Origin: an uncultured Candidatus Melainabacteria bacterium
Lineage (GTDB): Bacteria > Cyanobacteriota > Vampirovibrionia > Gastranaerophilales > Gastranaerophilaceae
Direction of reading: 5' to 3'
DNA: 64,000 nucleotides
Assembly (NCBI GenBank): GCA_947364235.1
Contig: CANARY010000006.1
Location: forward strand, 62,001-126,000
Within the stretch, counting starts at the first letter, position 1. Each line of letters starts with the position of its first letter. The position numbers and the translations under genes were made by a program. The notes under the pieces are model-generated. The model was not told the origin of the DNA. It was given only the letters and a program-made list of their open reading frames with translations, and did no database searches. Of the stretch, positions 42,376 through 52,035 are shown piece by piece.

Positions 42376-43701
42376 ATGAAGAAATCATTAATCAAATATC
42401 CGTTTTTAACACAAGAAGTTGAAGTTTATGAAAGAGATAACGGTCACAAAATTATACTTGCACATAAAGAAGGGGGAATGGTTAACATTTCATCTTGGGT
42501 AAAAACAGGTTCAATAAACGAAAATGACAAAAATAACGGAATTTCACATTTCCTTGAACACCTTATGTTCAAAGGCACACATAAACATAAAGCAGGAGAA
42601 TTTGACAAAATTCTTGAAGCAAGAGGCGCTATCGTTAATGCTGCAACATGGAAAGATTACACTTTCTATTATGTAACCCTTCCAAAAGGCGAAAATAATG
42701 AAAATTTCTACAAGGCAATTGAACTTCACGCAGACATGATGATTGACCCAGTCATTCCTGATTACGAAATGGGAGCACCATTTGATGTTAATGATAAAAA
42801 TGTCACAGACAAACGCGAACGCCATGTTGTAATAGAAGAAATTCGTATGCGCAAAGACCAGCCTTGGACAAAAGTTTATAACGCAACAAATCACGCAATG
42901 TACACTTCTCACCCTTATAAACGTGATGTAATCGGAACGCCTGAAATAATTTCTCAGGTCACCCAAGAAGAAATTATGAACTATTACAGAACATTCTATT
43001 CTCCTGAAAATGTCACAACAATTGTTGTAGGAGATTTTGACTCAGAAGACGTACTAAAACGTGTTACAGAAGGTTTTGACTGGGGAGAAAGACCACATCC
43101 GCCTCAAAGAAATATCAAGCCGGATGAACCTGTTAAAGAAACAGTTTATATTGAAAATGAAGCAAATATAAATTCTTCATTTATGATGTTTGGTTTTTTA
43201 GGCGTTCCAGCTAAAGATTTAAAAAACTCTATTGCACTGGAAATGCTTGCGGTTATTTTAGGAGAAGGAGCAAGTTCAAGACTTTATAATAACTTAATTG
43301 AAAATCAGCCTGAACATATTTTTAATATGATTGACGCTGCAAATTATTCATTCCGTGACGGCTCTAACTTCTTTGTTCAAGCGAATTTCAACCCTGAATA
43401 TAAAGAAAAAGCTATTGAACTGATAAAAGAAGAGCTCAAAAAACTCGAAACTGAAATTACAGAGCGAGAATTAAATAAAGCTAAAAAGAAGCTTAAATCA
43501 CGTTTTGCCTGCGAAGCTGAAACCGTTTCTGATATCGGCGAAGCCATTGGTTACTATATGACAGTCTGTGATGATTTAGCACTTGCAGAAAATTATATGC
43601 CAATTTGTGATTCTATGACAACAGAATACTTGCAAGAAGCAGCAAAAAAATATCTGGATTTAAACCACGCAGTAATATCGGTATTGAGCCCTGCTAAATA
43701 A
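42376..43701 (+). CDS. M16-family zinc metallopeptidase (processing-peptidase-like)
   Basis: 441 aa. The inverted zinc motif H58-F-L-E61-H62 (ISHFLEHLMFKGT) and a downstream glutamate in VVIEEIRM form the active site. The C-terminal non-catalytic half is present. It starts at ATG behind GAGAGG; longer upstream frames have no support. No signal peptide. It resembles PqqL/mitochondrial processing peptidase-type single-repeat proteases that degrade short peptides. Confidence 0.92.
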   Translation: MKKSLIKYPFLTQEVEVYERDNGHKIILAHKEGGMVNISSWVKTGSINENDKNNGISHFLEHLMFKGTHKHKAGEFDKILEARGAIVNAATWKDYTFYYVTLPKGENNENFYKAIELHADMMIDPVIPDYEMGAPFDVNDKNVTDKRERHVVIEEIRMRKDQPWTKVYNATNHAMYTSHPYKRDVIGTPEIISQVTQEEIMNYYRTFYSPENVTTIVVGDFDSEDVLKRVTEGFDWGERPHPPQRNIKPDEPVKETVYIENEANINSSFMMFGFLGVPAKDLKNSIALEMLAVILGEGASSRLYNNLIENQPEHIFNMIDAANYSFRDGSNFFVQANFNPEYKEKAIELIKEELKKLETEITERELNKAKKKLKSRFACEAETVSDIGEAIGYYMTVCDDLALAENYMPICDSMTTEYLQEAAKKYLDLNHAVISVLSPAK

Positions 43702-43766
43702 ATCTTTACATAAAATTAATCTCCAAGTTCGTTTTAAGTATTAAAATAAATTTGGAGGTAATCGTT

Positions 43767-44021
43767 ATGAGTATTTTTGAAGCAGGAATGATGGTATGTT
43801 TTGGCATTAGCTGGCCAATTGCAGCTTACAAAACGTATAAAGCAAAGTGTGTAGAAGGTAAAAGTTTTGCATTTTCTTGTTTAATCTTAAGTGGATATAT
43901 CTGTGGCATAATTCACAAATTATTTTTTTATAATGACTGGGTAATATGGTTGTATTTGTTTAATATGCTTTTTCTAATCATTGACATGGTTTTATATTGC
44001 AAATATAAAAATTGCAAATAA
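43767..44021 (+). CDS. PQ-loop/SemiSWEET-like small membrane protein
   Basis: 84 aa, three transmembrane helices. The first ends in a PQ-loop-like WPIAAYKTYKAK, the second is LSGYICGIIHKLFF. Half-size SWEET-like proteins dimerise to move sugars or metabolites. GGAGG precedes the ATG at 43767. The substrate is unknown. Confidence 0.65.
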   Translation: MSIFEAGMMVCFGISWPIAAYKTYKAKCVEGKSFAFSCLILSGYICGIIHKLFFYNDWVIWLYLFNMLFLIIDMVLYCKYKNCK

Positions 44022-44056
44022 CAAAAGGGGCGGAAACTTCGTTTCCGCCCCTTTTG
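44022..44056. terminator. Bidirectional terminator at the end of the ribosomal operon
   Basis: 16-bp perfect stem with a 3-nt loop (44038-44040). It closes both the PQ-loop gene and the converging rpsI. Confidence 0.92.
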
Positions 44057-44073
44057 ATATCTTCGTGCAAATA

Positions 44074-44472
44074 TTAACGTTTGCTGAATTGGAATCTCTT
44101 ACGAGCTCTTTTTCTACCGTATTTCTTACGTTCTTTAACTCTAGCGTCACGAGTTAAAAGACCTTCAGAACGAAGAACATTTTTGTATTCTTCATTAACT
44201 TTAAGTAAAGCTCTTGAAATACCGTGTCTGATAGCTGCTGATTGAGCAACAATACCGCCGCCAACTGCCTTAACTCTTACATCATATTTATCTTGATTTT
44301 CAGTTAAAACTAATGGTCTATAGATCATCATTTCTACAGCAGGCATATTACCGATATAAGCACCCAAAGTTTTTCCGTTAACGAAAATTCTGCCTTTACC
44401 TTTTACTAATTTAACAACTGCAACAGCGCATTTTCTGCGGCCTGTAGCCATAATTTCTTTAGATTCAGCCAT
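44074..44472 (-). CDS. rpsI: 30S ribosomal protein S9
   Basis: 132 aa, standard length, with GRRKCAVAVVKL at the start and the invariant KKYGRKRARKRFQFSKR tail that reaches the P-site tRNA. Overlaps rplM by one base. Last gene of the operon. Confidence 0.98.
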   Translation of the reverse strand: MAESKEIMATGRRKCAVAVVKLVKGKGRIFVNGKTLGAYIGNMPAVEMMIYRPLVLTENQDKYDVRVKAVGGGIVAQSAAIRHGISRALLKVNEEYKNVLRSEGLLTRDARVKERKKYGRKRARKRFQFSKR

Positions 44473-44912
44473 TATTTAGACTCCTTTCCCAACACAATCG
44501 GTTTTTGTGCTGCATGCGGATGTTCAGGACCACAGTATACTTTTAATTTAGTGAACTGTTCTGAACCCAAAGTATTGTGTTGTAACATACCTTTAACTGC
44601 TTTTTCAATCAATTTAGTTGCGTCTTTTTCACGAACTTCTTTAACAGAAGCAGCTTTCAATCCACCTGGATATCCAGTGTGGTGGTAATAAATCTTATCA
44701 GTTTCTTTGTTTCCTGAAACTACAACCTTTTCAGCGTTGATAACGATTACAAAATCACCAGTGTCAACGTTTGGTGTATATTCAGGTTTGTGTTTTCCTC
44801 TTAAAATGTTTGCAATTCTTACAGCAAGACGACCAAGAATTTCGCCTTCTGCATCAATTACATACCATTTTCTTTCAACTTCAAGAGGTTTTGCTGAATA
44901 TGTTTTCATCAT
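44472..44912 (-). CDS. rplM: 50S ribosomal protein L13
   Basis: 146 aa. Motifs: [48 protein letters not shown]. It binds 23S rRNA early in assembly. Paired with rpsI as in nearly all bacteria; 17 bp after truA. Confidence 0.98.
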   Translation of the reverse strand: MMKTYSAKPLEVERKWYVIDAEGEILGRLAVRIANILRGKHKPEYTPNVDTGDFVIVINAEKVVVSGNKETDKIYYHHTGYPGGLKAASVKEVREKDATKLIEKAVKGMLQHNTLGSEQFTKLKVYCGPEHPHAAQKPIVLGKESK

Positions 44913-44929
44913 ATCTATATTATCCTTCT

Positions 44930-45694
44930 CTAGTATTCTACTTTCATTAAAGTCAACCCGTACGGACTGACTGTCTGCCCCGCTTTACGGCGGTCTTTTG
45001 CCTCAAGCACATTCTTCATGTGTTCTACAGGCAGCTTATGCCCTTCTATCTCTAGAAGAGTACCGATTATCGTTCTCACCATATTATAAAGAAATCTGTT
45101 TCCTTCAATATGGATAAAAACCCTATCGCCCTGTTTCTCAACTTCAGCTCTAGAAATAAAACAAACTTTGCTCGGGTTAAGCGTTCCAGAACTTTTAAAA
45201 CTTGAAAAATCATGTTCACCAAGAAGAAAGTTCAAAGCGTTTTGCATTCGCTCTACATCCAAATCATACTTTACTCTTAAGATATCACCATCAAACGCTT
45301 GTTTATACTTGCGATTGATTAATTCATACCTGTAATATCTTGCCTTTGCAGACTTTTGAGCATGAAATGACTGGTCAACAATTTTCAAATTATTAACTGA
45401 TATGTCATCAGGCAAGATTTCGTTCATTTGATATATGAACTTTGAAGCAACAATCGTTCTATTAGTATCAAAATGAACGACTTGTCCTAATGAATTTACA
45501 CCTTTATCAGTTCTTCCGGAGAAGATTGTTTTAATCGGTCTATTATTTATTTGAGTCTTTGACTCTAGTAATGTGCAAATTGCTTTCTCCAGCTCGCCCT
45601 GTATTGTAGTTCCTATTTCTTTACCATCTTGAAATTGTATCTGGCTTCCGTCATAGTTCTTACCACGATATTGGACTTCTAGAGCATAGCGCAT
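44930..45694 (-). CDS. truA: tRNA pseudouridine synthase A
   Basis: 254 aa. Modifies U38-40 in tRNA anticodon arms. The catalytic Asp is in [22 protein letters not shown] and [11 protein letters not shown] are conserved. Its place between rplQ and rplM is typical of cyanobacteria and Firmicutes. Confidence 0.96.
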   Translation of the reverse strand: MRYALEVQYRGKNYDGSQIQFQDGKEIGTTIQGELEKAICTLLESKTQINNRPIKTIFSGRTDKGVNSLGQVVHFDTNRTIVASKFIYQMNEILPDDISVNNLKIVDQSFHAQKSAKARYYRYELINRKYKQAFDGDILRVKYDLDVERMQNALNFLLGEHDFSSFKSSGTLNPSKVCFISRAEVEKQGDRVFIHIEGNRFLYNMVRTIIGTLLEIEGHKLPVEHMKNVLEAKDRRKAGQTVSPYGLTLMKVEY

Positions 45695-45697
45695 TAA

Positions 45698-46126
45698 TTA
45701 TACCAACTGAATTAATGCCATTTCAGAAGCATCGCCTCTACGAGGAGGAAGTCTGAAAATTCTTGTATATCCGCCCTGTCTTGATTGATATTTAGCGCCA
45801 ATAACGCTGAATAATTTTCTCAAAACAGTTTGTTTTGCTAATTTTTTGCCTTCTTGCGGAGCATCAAATACTTCGCCAGTAGCAGTATCGATTAATTGTC
45901 CAATCTCTTTATCGAAAATATATCTGCCAGCAAGTCTTCTTGAGTTCAAGTCACCCTTTTTAGCCATAGTGATTACATTTTCAGCATACGGCTGTAAAGC
46001 TTTTGCTCTTGCCATAGTTGTTTTGATTTCACCATGAGTAAAAAGTTCAGTAGCCAATGAACGCAGCAAAGCCTTTCTCTGGTCTTGTGCTTTACCAAGC
46101 GTATGTTTTTTTGTTTGGTGTCTCAT
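45698..46126 (-). CDS. rplQ: 50S ribosomal protein L17
   Basis: 142 aa. MRHQTKKHTLGKAQDQRKALLRSLATEL-type opening and YTRIFRLPPRRGDASEMALI near the end. It lies between rpoA and truA, 3 bp from truA. Confidence 0.97.
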   Translation of the reverse strand: MRHQTKKHTLGKAQDQRKALLRSLATELFTHGEIKTTMARAKALQPYAENVITMAKKGDLNSRRLAGRYIFDKEIGQLIDTATGEVFDAPQEGKKLAKQTVLRKLFSVIGAKYQSRQGGYTRIFRLPPRRGDASEMALIQLV

Positions 46127-46210
46127 TGTTTCTTTCCTTTATATGTATTTACATTATCATTTAAATAAGTTTTGAATTATTGCTTACGCTTTATTCTACG
46201 CAAAATTCAA

Positions 46211-47218
46211 TTATTCTTCTTCAACAGCTCCGATAACCATACCGTCTTCATCTACTTCCGGATTTGGAGCGAGGTCTAAACCGAAATGATGCAATCTTTC
46301 AATTACTTCATCTGAAGACTTTTTACCGAAGTTCTTAATATTTAATAAATCATGCTCTGATTTTTTTAGAAGTTCTGACATAGAGTTAATACTTGCTCTT
46401 TTTAAGCAATTATAAGCTCTTACAGAAAGTTCCAGCTCATCAATTGTAATTGAAGGTTCTTGTTCTGAAGATTCTACAACTTCTTCTGCAACTACAGCTT
46501 TTTCTTCAACTTCTTTATGAGAAGTTTTACCAGTAATTGAAGAAATTTGAACAAAATGCTCAATTAATAAATCAGCTGCTTGAGTAAGTGCAGTTGTTAC
46601 ATCTACTGTACCATTTGACCAAATTTCAAGAGTTAATTTGTCAAAGTCAATATTGTCGCCTACACGAGCATTTTCAACTTCATAACGAACTCTCTTAACA
46701 GGCATAAATGTAGCATCAATAGGCAGCATGTCAATTGGAGTTCCAGCTTTTGAATTTCTTGGAACATCATTTGCAACATACCCTTTTCCTGTTTCTACAA
46801 CAACGTCGGCATGGAATGAACCGCCGTCTGCTATTGTACAAATAAGCCAATCAGGGTTTACCACCTTAACACCGGCAGGTAACTGAATGTCACTTGCTAA
46901 TACTGGACCCGGTTTATCTACATCTATTCTCAAATTTTGCGGTTCTTTTGAGTCTGTTTTGATAGCCAAACCTTTGAGGTTTAACATTACATCAATAACG
47001 TCTTCTAATACACCCGGAATTGCTGTGTATTCATGTGTAATACCTTCAATTCTGCAAGAAGTTACAGCAGTACCTTCTAAGCTTGAAAGCAATACACGTC
47101 TTAACGCGTTACCGATAGTTGTTCCAAAACCTCTTTCTAACGGCTCGATAGTAAATTTACCATACTGAGAACCATCAGAGCTGGTCATTGTATTAACAGT
47201 TTTAATTTTTAATTCCAT
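46211..47218 (-). CDS. rpoA: RNA polymerase alpha subunit
   Basis: 335 aa. The N-terminal assembly domain has GFGTTIGNALRRVLLSSLEG and HEYTAIPGVLEDV. An acidic linker (~240-262) leads to the C-terminal domain (LELSVRAYNCLKRASINS, NFGKKSSDEV) that contacts UP elements and activators. Essential. Follows rpsD by 19 bp. Confidence 0.98.
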   Translation of the reverse strand: MELKIKTVNTMTSSDGSQYGKFTIEPLERGFGTTIGNALRRVLLSSLEGTAVTSCRIEGITHEYTAIPGVLEDVIDVMLNLKGLAIKTDSKEPQNLRIDVDKPGPVLASDIQLPAGVKVVNPDWLICTIADGGSFHADVVVETGKGYVANDVPRNSKAGTPIDMLPIDATFMPVKRVRYEVENARVGDNIDFDKLTLEIWSNGTVDVTTALTQAADLLIEHFVQISSITGKTSHKEVEEKAVVAEEVVESSEQEPSITIDELELSVRAYNCLKRASINSMSELLKKSEHDLLNIKNFGKKSSDEVIERLHHFGLDLAPNPEVDEDGMVIGAVEEE

Positions 47219-47237
47219 ATTATTTTCTCCTATCAGC

Positions 47238-47840
47238 CTATTTTGAATAGTACTCTATAACAAGTTGTTCTTTGAATTCAGGATCTAATTCTTCTCTTTG
47301 AGGAATTCTTTCGAAAGTAATCTTCAAAGCGTCTTTATCTACTGTAATCCAAGCAGGAGCACAAGATAAATCAATTGTACTCATAACTGTTTTGAGGTAA
47401 TCATTGCTTCTAGCCTTAACTGTGATTACATCACCGGCTTTTACTAAATATGATGGAATATCTACTTTTTTGCCGTTTACTAATACGTGACCATGGTTAA
47501 CAATCTGTCTTGATTGTTTGCGGGTTACACCGAAACCAGCTCTGAATAAGATGTTGTCTAATCTTGATTCAAGAATTTGTAAAAGGATTGTACCTGTTAC
47601 ACCTTTCTTTCTTGCTGCTTCGTTATAGTATTTTGCAAATTGCTTTTCGCTTACTAAATATGTTAATCTGATTTTTTGTTTTTCATTCAAATGAATAGCG
47701 TATTCAGAAAGTTTTTTTCTTACTGCACCATGTTGTCCTGATGCTGTCTGTCTCATAGAAGATGTTAATTTTCTATTTGATAAGTCTTTTACGCCGTAGT
47801 TACGAAATAATTTATTCGTAGGCCCTGTGTATCTTGCCAT
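47238..47840 (-). CDS. rpsD: 30S ribosomal protein S4
   Basis: 200 aa. S4 RNA-binding domain (RLDNILFRAGFGVTRKQSRQIVNHGHVLVNGK) with the KLSEYAIHLNEKQKIR N-terminal helices. The N-terminus lacks the zinc-binding cysteines of C+ forms. It is a primary 16S binder. It sits between rpsK and rpoA rather than apart as in photosynthetic cyanobacteria. A structured leader lies upstream. Confidence 0.97.
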   Translation of the reverse strand: MARYTGPTNKLFRNYGVKDLSNRKLTSSMRQTASGQHGAVRKKLSEYAIHLNEKQKIRLTYLVSEKQFAKYYNEAARKKGVTGTILLQILESRLDNILFRAGFGVTRKQSRQIVNHGHVLVNGKKVDIPSYLVKAGDVITVKARSNDYLKTVMSTIDLSCAPAWITVDKDALKITFERIPQREELDPEFKEQLVIEYYSK

Positions 47841-47859
47841 TTTTTTCTCCTTTTCTTTA

Positions 47860-47906
47860 GCGGGGCATCTATGGTTTACTTCTTTGGCTTCAAAGCAAGC
47901 CCCCGC
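47860..47906 (-). promoter_or_regulatory. Structured RNA upstream of rpsD, candidate S4 autoregulatory leader
   Basis: Outer stem GCGGG/CCCGC (47902-47906 with 47860-47864) and inner stem GGCTT/AAGCC (47886-47890 with 47897-47901) just before the rpsD ribosome site. S4 represses its own operon in other bacteria. Confidence 0.45.
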
Positions 47907-47929
47907 AATGTTCTATCTTTATCTATTTA

Positions 47930-48316
47930 TTACACACGTCTCTTTTTAGGAGGTCTGCATCCGTTGTGAGGAATTGGTGTAACATCTTTAATCAAAGTGA
48001 TTTCCAAACCAGCAGCCTGGATTGCTCTGATTGCTGTTTCACGACCTGAACCAGGTCCTTTGATATGAACTTCAACTTTTTTCATACCCTGATCTATTGA
48101 CTTCTTAGCAACAAGCTCAGCTGCTGATTGAGCTGCAAACGGAGTGCCTTTTCTTGCTCCTTTAAAGCCAGTAGCACCAGCTGTCGCCCAAGCAATAGCA
48201 TTACCTTGTGTATCTGTAGAAGTTACAATTGTATTGTTAAAGGTTGATTGTATGTGAACAACACCTTGCAATACATTTTTCTTTTCTTTTTTCTTTGTAG
48301 TTTTTGGTCTTGCCAT
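47930..48316 (-). CDS. rpsK: 30S ribosomal protein S11
   Basis: 128 aa. [43 protein letters not shown] and the [15 protein letters not shown] end are invariant. Forms the platform of the small subunit. Confidence 0.98.
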   Translation of the reverse strand: MARPKTTKKKEKKNVLQGVVHIQSTFNNTIVTSTDTQGNAIAWATAGATGFKGARKGTPFAAQSAAELVAKKSIDQGMKKVEVHIKGPGSGRETAIRAIQAAGLEITLIKDVTPIPHNGCRPPKKRRV

Positions 48317-48371
48317 TTTCTTTATCCTTATATTTTACTATTTTTTAATTTCGTTAACTGTTTTTTAAATT

Positions 48372-48740
48372 TTATTTTTTCTTACCTGCGATAGGTCCAG
48401 TTTTCTTACCGCGTCTTGTTCTTGCGTTAGTTTTTGTTCTCTGGCCTCTGCAAGGCAATCCTCTTTTGTGTCTCATGCCTCTGTAAGAGTTGATTTCCTG
48501 AAGACGTTTGATGTTCATTGTAATTTCACGTCTCAAGTCACCTTCAATATTGTACTCAGATAATGCATTACGCAATTGTTTAATATCATCATCTGTTAAA
48601 TCGTCAGTTCTTAAATCAGGAGAAATTCCTGTTGCTTCAAGAATCTTTTTGCTTCTAGCAGGCCCTATTCCGTAGATATAGGTCAAAGCGATTTCTAGTC
48701 TTTTGTTACGAGGTAAGTCTACCCCTACTAATCTTGCCAT
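48372..48740 (-). CDS. rpsM: 30S ribosomal protein S13
   Basis: 122 aa. [33 protein letters not shown] and [25 protein letters not shown]-like end. Head protein contacting P-site tRNA. 162-bp structured gap upstream to rpmJ. Confidence 0.98.
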   Translation of the reverse strand: MARLVGVDLPRNKRLEIALTYIYGIGPARSKKILEATGISPDLRTDDLTDDDIKQLRNALSEYNIEGDLRREITMNIKRLQEINSYRGMRHKRGLPCRGQRTKTNARTRRGKKTGPIAGKKK

Positions 48741-48845
48741 ATTTTTTTCCTTTATATTGTACTAACTTTTACTTTTTTGTCTTAGATTATTGCTTTACAC
48801 TCAGCCGTTATTTTTCAGTTATACTTCGTAAACTTAATATTTATC

Positions 48846-48865
48846 AGCTGCACAGCTCTTAGAGC
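48846..48865 (-). promoter_or_regulatory. Two mutually exclusive small hairpins upstream of rpsM
   Basis: AGCTG/CAGCT (48846-48857) and GCTCT/AGAGC (48855-48865) share three bases, in a GC-rich patch between rpmJ and rpsM. Only one can form at a time. Confidence 0.35.
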
Positions 48866-48901
48866 CCGGCTCACTTACGCTTGCCGCCACTCCCGCAAAA
48901 T

Positions 48902-49015
48902 CTAACCTTGTCTTTGTTTGTGCTTTGGATTTTCACAAATTACAGCAACTCTGCCTTTTCTTTTGATAACTTTGCACTTGTCGCACATAGGTTTTACTGA
49001 TGATCTTGTTTTCAT
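48902..49015 (-). CDS. rpmJ: 50S ribosomal protein L36
   Basis: 37 aa, [20 protein letters not shown] then [17 protein letters not shown]. Zinc site C-x2-C-x12-C-x4-H is complete, so this is the zinc-binding form. Between infA and rpsM, as in most bacteria. Confidence 0.96.
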   Translation of the reverse strand: MKTRSSVKPMCDKCKVIKRKGRVAVICENPKHKQRQG

Positions 49016-49034
49016 AGTTCGTTCCTTTTCTATA

Positions 49035-49250
49035 TTACTTAAGTCTAAATGTAATTCTGCCTTTTGATAAGTCGTAAGGTGTCATTTCTACCTTTACTCT
49101 GTCACCCGGTAAAATTCTTATAAAGTTTTTTCTAATCTTTCCCGAGATGTGAGCCAAAATCTCATGCCCGTTTTCAAGCTTAACCCTGAACATTGCATTT
49201 GGCATGGATTCCAAAATAGTACCTTCTATCTCTATTACGTCTTTTGCCAT
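49035..49250 (-). CDS. infA: Translation initiation factor IF-1
   Basis: 71 aa OB-fold protein: [60 protein letters not shown]. Blocks the A site during initiation. First gene of the operon after its promoter; secY and adk do not precede it here. Confidence 0.98.
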   Translation of the reverse strand: MAKDVIEIEGTILESMPNAMFRVKLENGHEILAHISGKIRKNFIRILPGDRVKVEMTPYDLSKGRITFRLK

Positions 49251-49305
49251 ATTTTTCCTTTATTTTCGGCTGTCAATTTGATGCACTATAAGGCATCTTA
49301 TATTA

Positions 49306-49333
49306 ATAATATTTGCTAAATTTCTCTTTGCAA
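49306..49333 (-). promoter_or_regulatory. Promoter of the infA ribosomal operon
   Basis: -35 TTGCAA (49333-49328), 16 bp, -10 TATTAT (49311-49306), ~50 nt upstream of the infA ATG. Confidence 0.5.
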
Positions 49334-49412
49334 GCAATTTTATTAGATTTCACCTTTTTTGTTAAGTTTTATTTCTGTTTGTTTTTATAACTTATGGCGT
49401 CTTTTACAAATG

Positions 49413-49428
49413 TTTGCATTCATGCAAA
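49413..49428. promoter_or_regulatory. Dyad TTTGCAT/ATGCAAA
   Basis: 7-bp perfect inverted repeat with 2-bp centre in the infA/uvrA2 divergent region; likely operator. Confidence 0.4.
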
Positions 49429-49500
49429 ATATCCGCTTTTACAAGCATTTCAAGAATTTATTAGTTTATTTAAATGTTTTATTTTTATAAAAACATTCTT

Positions 49501-49528
49501 TTGTTTTGCAAAAAATTTTTGTGATAAT
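49501..49528 (+). promoter_or_regulatory. Promoter of the UvrA2-like gene, probably leaderless
   Basis: -35 TTGTTT (49501-49506), 16 bp, -10 GATAAT (49523-49528). The ATG lies only 8 bp after the -10 and has no ribosome site. Confidence 0.5.
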
Positions 49529-49536
49529 CTGTTACT

Positions 49537-51996
49537 ATGAAAACGGAAATTCAAATAAGAGGCGCAAGGGTTCACAATTTAAAGAATATCAATGTCAATG
49601 TTCCCTTAAATAAGATAGTAGGTATAGCCGGCGTTTCCGGCTCAGGAAAATCTTCACTTGCACTTGGCGTCTTATATGCAGAAGGTTCAAGGCGTTATCT
49701 GGATGCATTATCAACTTACACGAGAAGACGAATGACTCAAGCTTCAAAAGCTCTTGTTGATGAAGTTTTATATGTACCAGCATCTCTTGCACTTCATCAA
49801 AGACCTGGAATTCCCGGCATAAGAAGTACTTTCGGAACAAGCACGGAATTATTAAACAGTCTGCGTCTTATGTATTCAAGGCTTGCCAGCCACCGTTGTC
49901 CTAACGGGCATTATCTTAAACCAACTATTGCAGCAGCTGCGGAACAAGAGCTTATCTGCCCTGAATGCGGAGAAAAGTTTTTTGCTCCATCTGCAGAAGA
50001 ATTAGCATTTAACAGCCAGGGAGCTTGTAAAACCTGCAGCGGTACAGGAACCGTAAGAACTGTTGATAAATCTACACTTGTTCCTGACGAATCACTTACA
50101 ATTGATGAAGGAGCTGTCGCTCCTTGGAACACTCTTATGTGGTCTTTAATGACTGATGTTTGCCGTGAAATGGGCGTAAGAACAAATATTCCTTTTAATC
50201 AGCTGACAGAAAAAGAACGAAATATTGTTTTTAACGGACCTGCAGAAAAAAAACATATTTTTTACAAAGCAAAGAGTTCAAATCAAGCTGGAGAGCTGGA
50301 TTTTACGTATTATAATGCAGTATACACTGTAGAAAATGCACTTTCTAAAGTTAAAGATGAAAAAGGAATGAAGCGTGTAGAAAAATTCTTAAAACAAGAC
50401 ATTTGTCCGGATTGTCTTGGAACACGTTTATCTAAAAGCGCAAGAGAGCCAAAATTACGCGGCATAGGACTAGATGAAGCTTGCAAAATGACACTTACTG
50501 AGCTTGTGAATTGGGTTTCTGAAGTTCCTGAATCTTTACCGGATGAAATGAAATTAATGGCAGAAAGCATTTGCGAATCATTTCAATCGACAGCAAAACG
50601 GCTAATGGACTTAGGGCTGGGATATTTAACTCTTGATAGAGCAGCTTCAACATTATCAACAGGCGAAAGACAAAGGATGCAGCTTGCCCGTGCAGTCAGA
50701 AACCGTACAACCGGGGTTTTATACGTATTAGATGAACCGTCTATCGGACTTCATCCTGCAAACATCAAAGGATTAAACGGAGTTATGCAGGATTTAATCA
50801 AAGACGGCAATTCTGTTATTTTAGTTGATCACGACACTCAAATTTTATCAGAAGCTGATTGGATTATAGAAATGGGGCCGGAAGCAGGGGAAAAAGGCGG
50901 AGAAGTAATTTCAGAAGGCACAATTTCAGATATCATCAAGAAAAAGAATTCCAAAATCGCGCCATTTCTTAGTGAAAATTATAAAAAACGCATACGTCCG
51001 GAATCAGAACATATTTTTGACAGAGGGTGTATTAATTTATCTACAACCGAACTTCACACAGTAAAACCTCTTGAGGTTAATATTCCTAAAGGCAGGCTCA
51101 CTGTTATTACAGGAGTTTCAGGTTCCGGAAAAACCACTTTGATATTAGAAAGCCTTGTTCCTGCAATAGAAGCAGTTATATCAAATAAAAAACTGCCGGC
51201 ACATGTAAAAGAAATTAATATAGATGAAATAGAACACATCAAGCTTATTGACGCATCTCCTATAGGCATAAATGTCCGTTCAACAATCGCAACATACGCA
51301 AATGTACACGACGAGCTTAGAAAAATTTATGCAAAATTACCGGAAGCAAAAAATTTGAAATTAAAAGCCGGAGATTTTTCTTATAACACAGGAAACTTGC
51401 GCTGTCCGGTATGCGACGGTACAGGTTTAATAAGTTTAGATGTACAATTTTTACCAGATGTTGACATTCCGTGCACAGAATGCAGCGGTTCAAGATACTC
51501 TAAAGATGCTTATAAAATCAAATATAATAATATTTCATTACCAGAATTAATGAATATGGATATAAATACTGCGCTTGAAGCTTGCAAAGATTTAAAAACA
51601 ATAAGCCAAAGATTAAAAGTACTGCAAGAGTTAGGTCTGGGGTATTTAACTTTAGGCGAAGAAACACCGCGTCTATCAGGAGGTGAAGCTCAAAGGCTTA
51701 AGCTTGCAGGAGAAATGGGAAAAACTCAGCATAATTCGGTTTTTGTATTTGATGAACCGACAATTGGACTTCATCCGCTAGATATCCAGACTTTGCTTAG
51801 TGTCTTTCAAACTCTAATCGAAAAAGGAGCAACAGTCGTTGTAATTGAACATGATTTAGATGTAATTAGAAATGCTGATTATATAATAGATATGGGTCCC
51901 GGCGGCGGAGAAGAAGGCGGAAGAATTATAGCAGCAGGAACCCCTAAGGAAATTGCACAAAATAAAAAAAGCATAACAGGTAAATTTATTTCATGA
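49537..51996 (+). CDS. UvrA-like ABC ATPase of the UvrA2 type
   Basis: 819 aa versus ~940 for UvrA. Tandem ABC ATPases: Walker A GVSGSGKSS (32-40) and GVSGSGKTT, signatures LSTGERQRMQLARA and LSGGEAQRLKLAGEM, and zinc modules CPxG/CPECG, CKTC-CPDC and CPVC-CTEC. The ~110-residue UvrB-binding domain between CPNG and CPECG is reduced to a short loop. This is the hallmark of UvrA2/DrrC proteins linked to DNA-damage or drug tolerance, so it probably does not load UvrB. Divergent from the ribosomal operon. Confidence 0.85.
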   Translation: MKTEIQIRGARVHNLKNINVNVPLNKIVGIAGVSGSGKSSLALGVLYAEGSRRYLDALSTYTRRRMTQASKALVDEVLYVPASLALHQRPGIPGIRSTFGTSTELLNSLRLMYSRLASHRCPNGHYLKPTIAAAAEQELICPECGEKFFAPSAEELAFNSQGACKTCSGTGTVRTVDKSTLVPDESLTIDEGAVAPWNTLMWSLMTDVCREMGVRTNIPFNQLTEKERNIVFNGPAEKKHIFYKAKSSNQAGELDFTYYNAVYTVENALSKVKDEKGMKRVEKFLKQDICPDCLGTRLSKSAREPKLRGIGLDEACKMTLTELVNWVSEVPESLPDEMKLMAESICESFQSTAKRLMDLGLGYLTLDRAASTLSTGERQRMQLARAVRNRTTGVLYVLDEPSIGLHPANIKGLNGVMQDLIKDGNSVILVDHDTQILSEADWIIEMGPEAGEKGGEVISEGTISDIIKKKNSKIAPFLSENYKKRIRPESEHIFDRGCINLSTTELHTVKPLEVNIPKGRLTVITGVSGSGKTTLILESLVPAIEAVISNKKLPAHVKEINIDEIEHIKLIDASPIGINVRSTIATYANVHDELRKIYAKLPEAKNLKLKAGDFSYNTGNLRCPVCDGTGLISLDVQFLPDVDIPCTECSGSRYSKDAYKIKYNNISLPELMNMDINTALEACKDLKTISQRLKVLQELGLGYLTLGEETPRLSGGEAQRLKLAGEMGKTQHNSVFVFDEPTIGLHPLDIQTLLSVFQTLIEKGATVVVIEHDLDVIRNADYIIDMGPGGGEEGGRIIAAGTPKEIAQNKKSITGKFIS

Positions 51997-52035
51997 TATA
52001 ATAGTCTCAAAGATTATTTTGAAAGGGATTATAAT

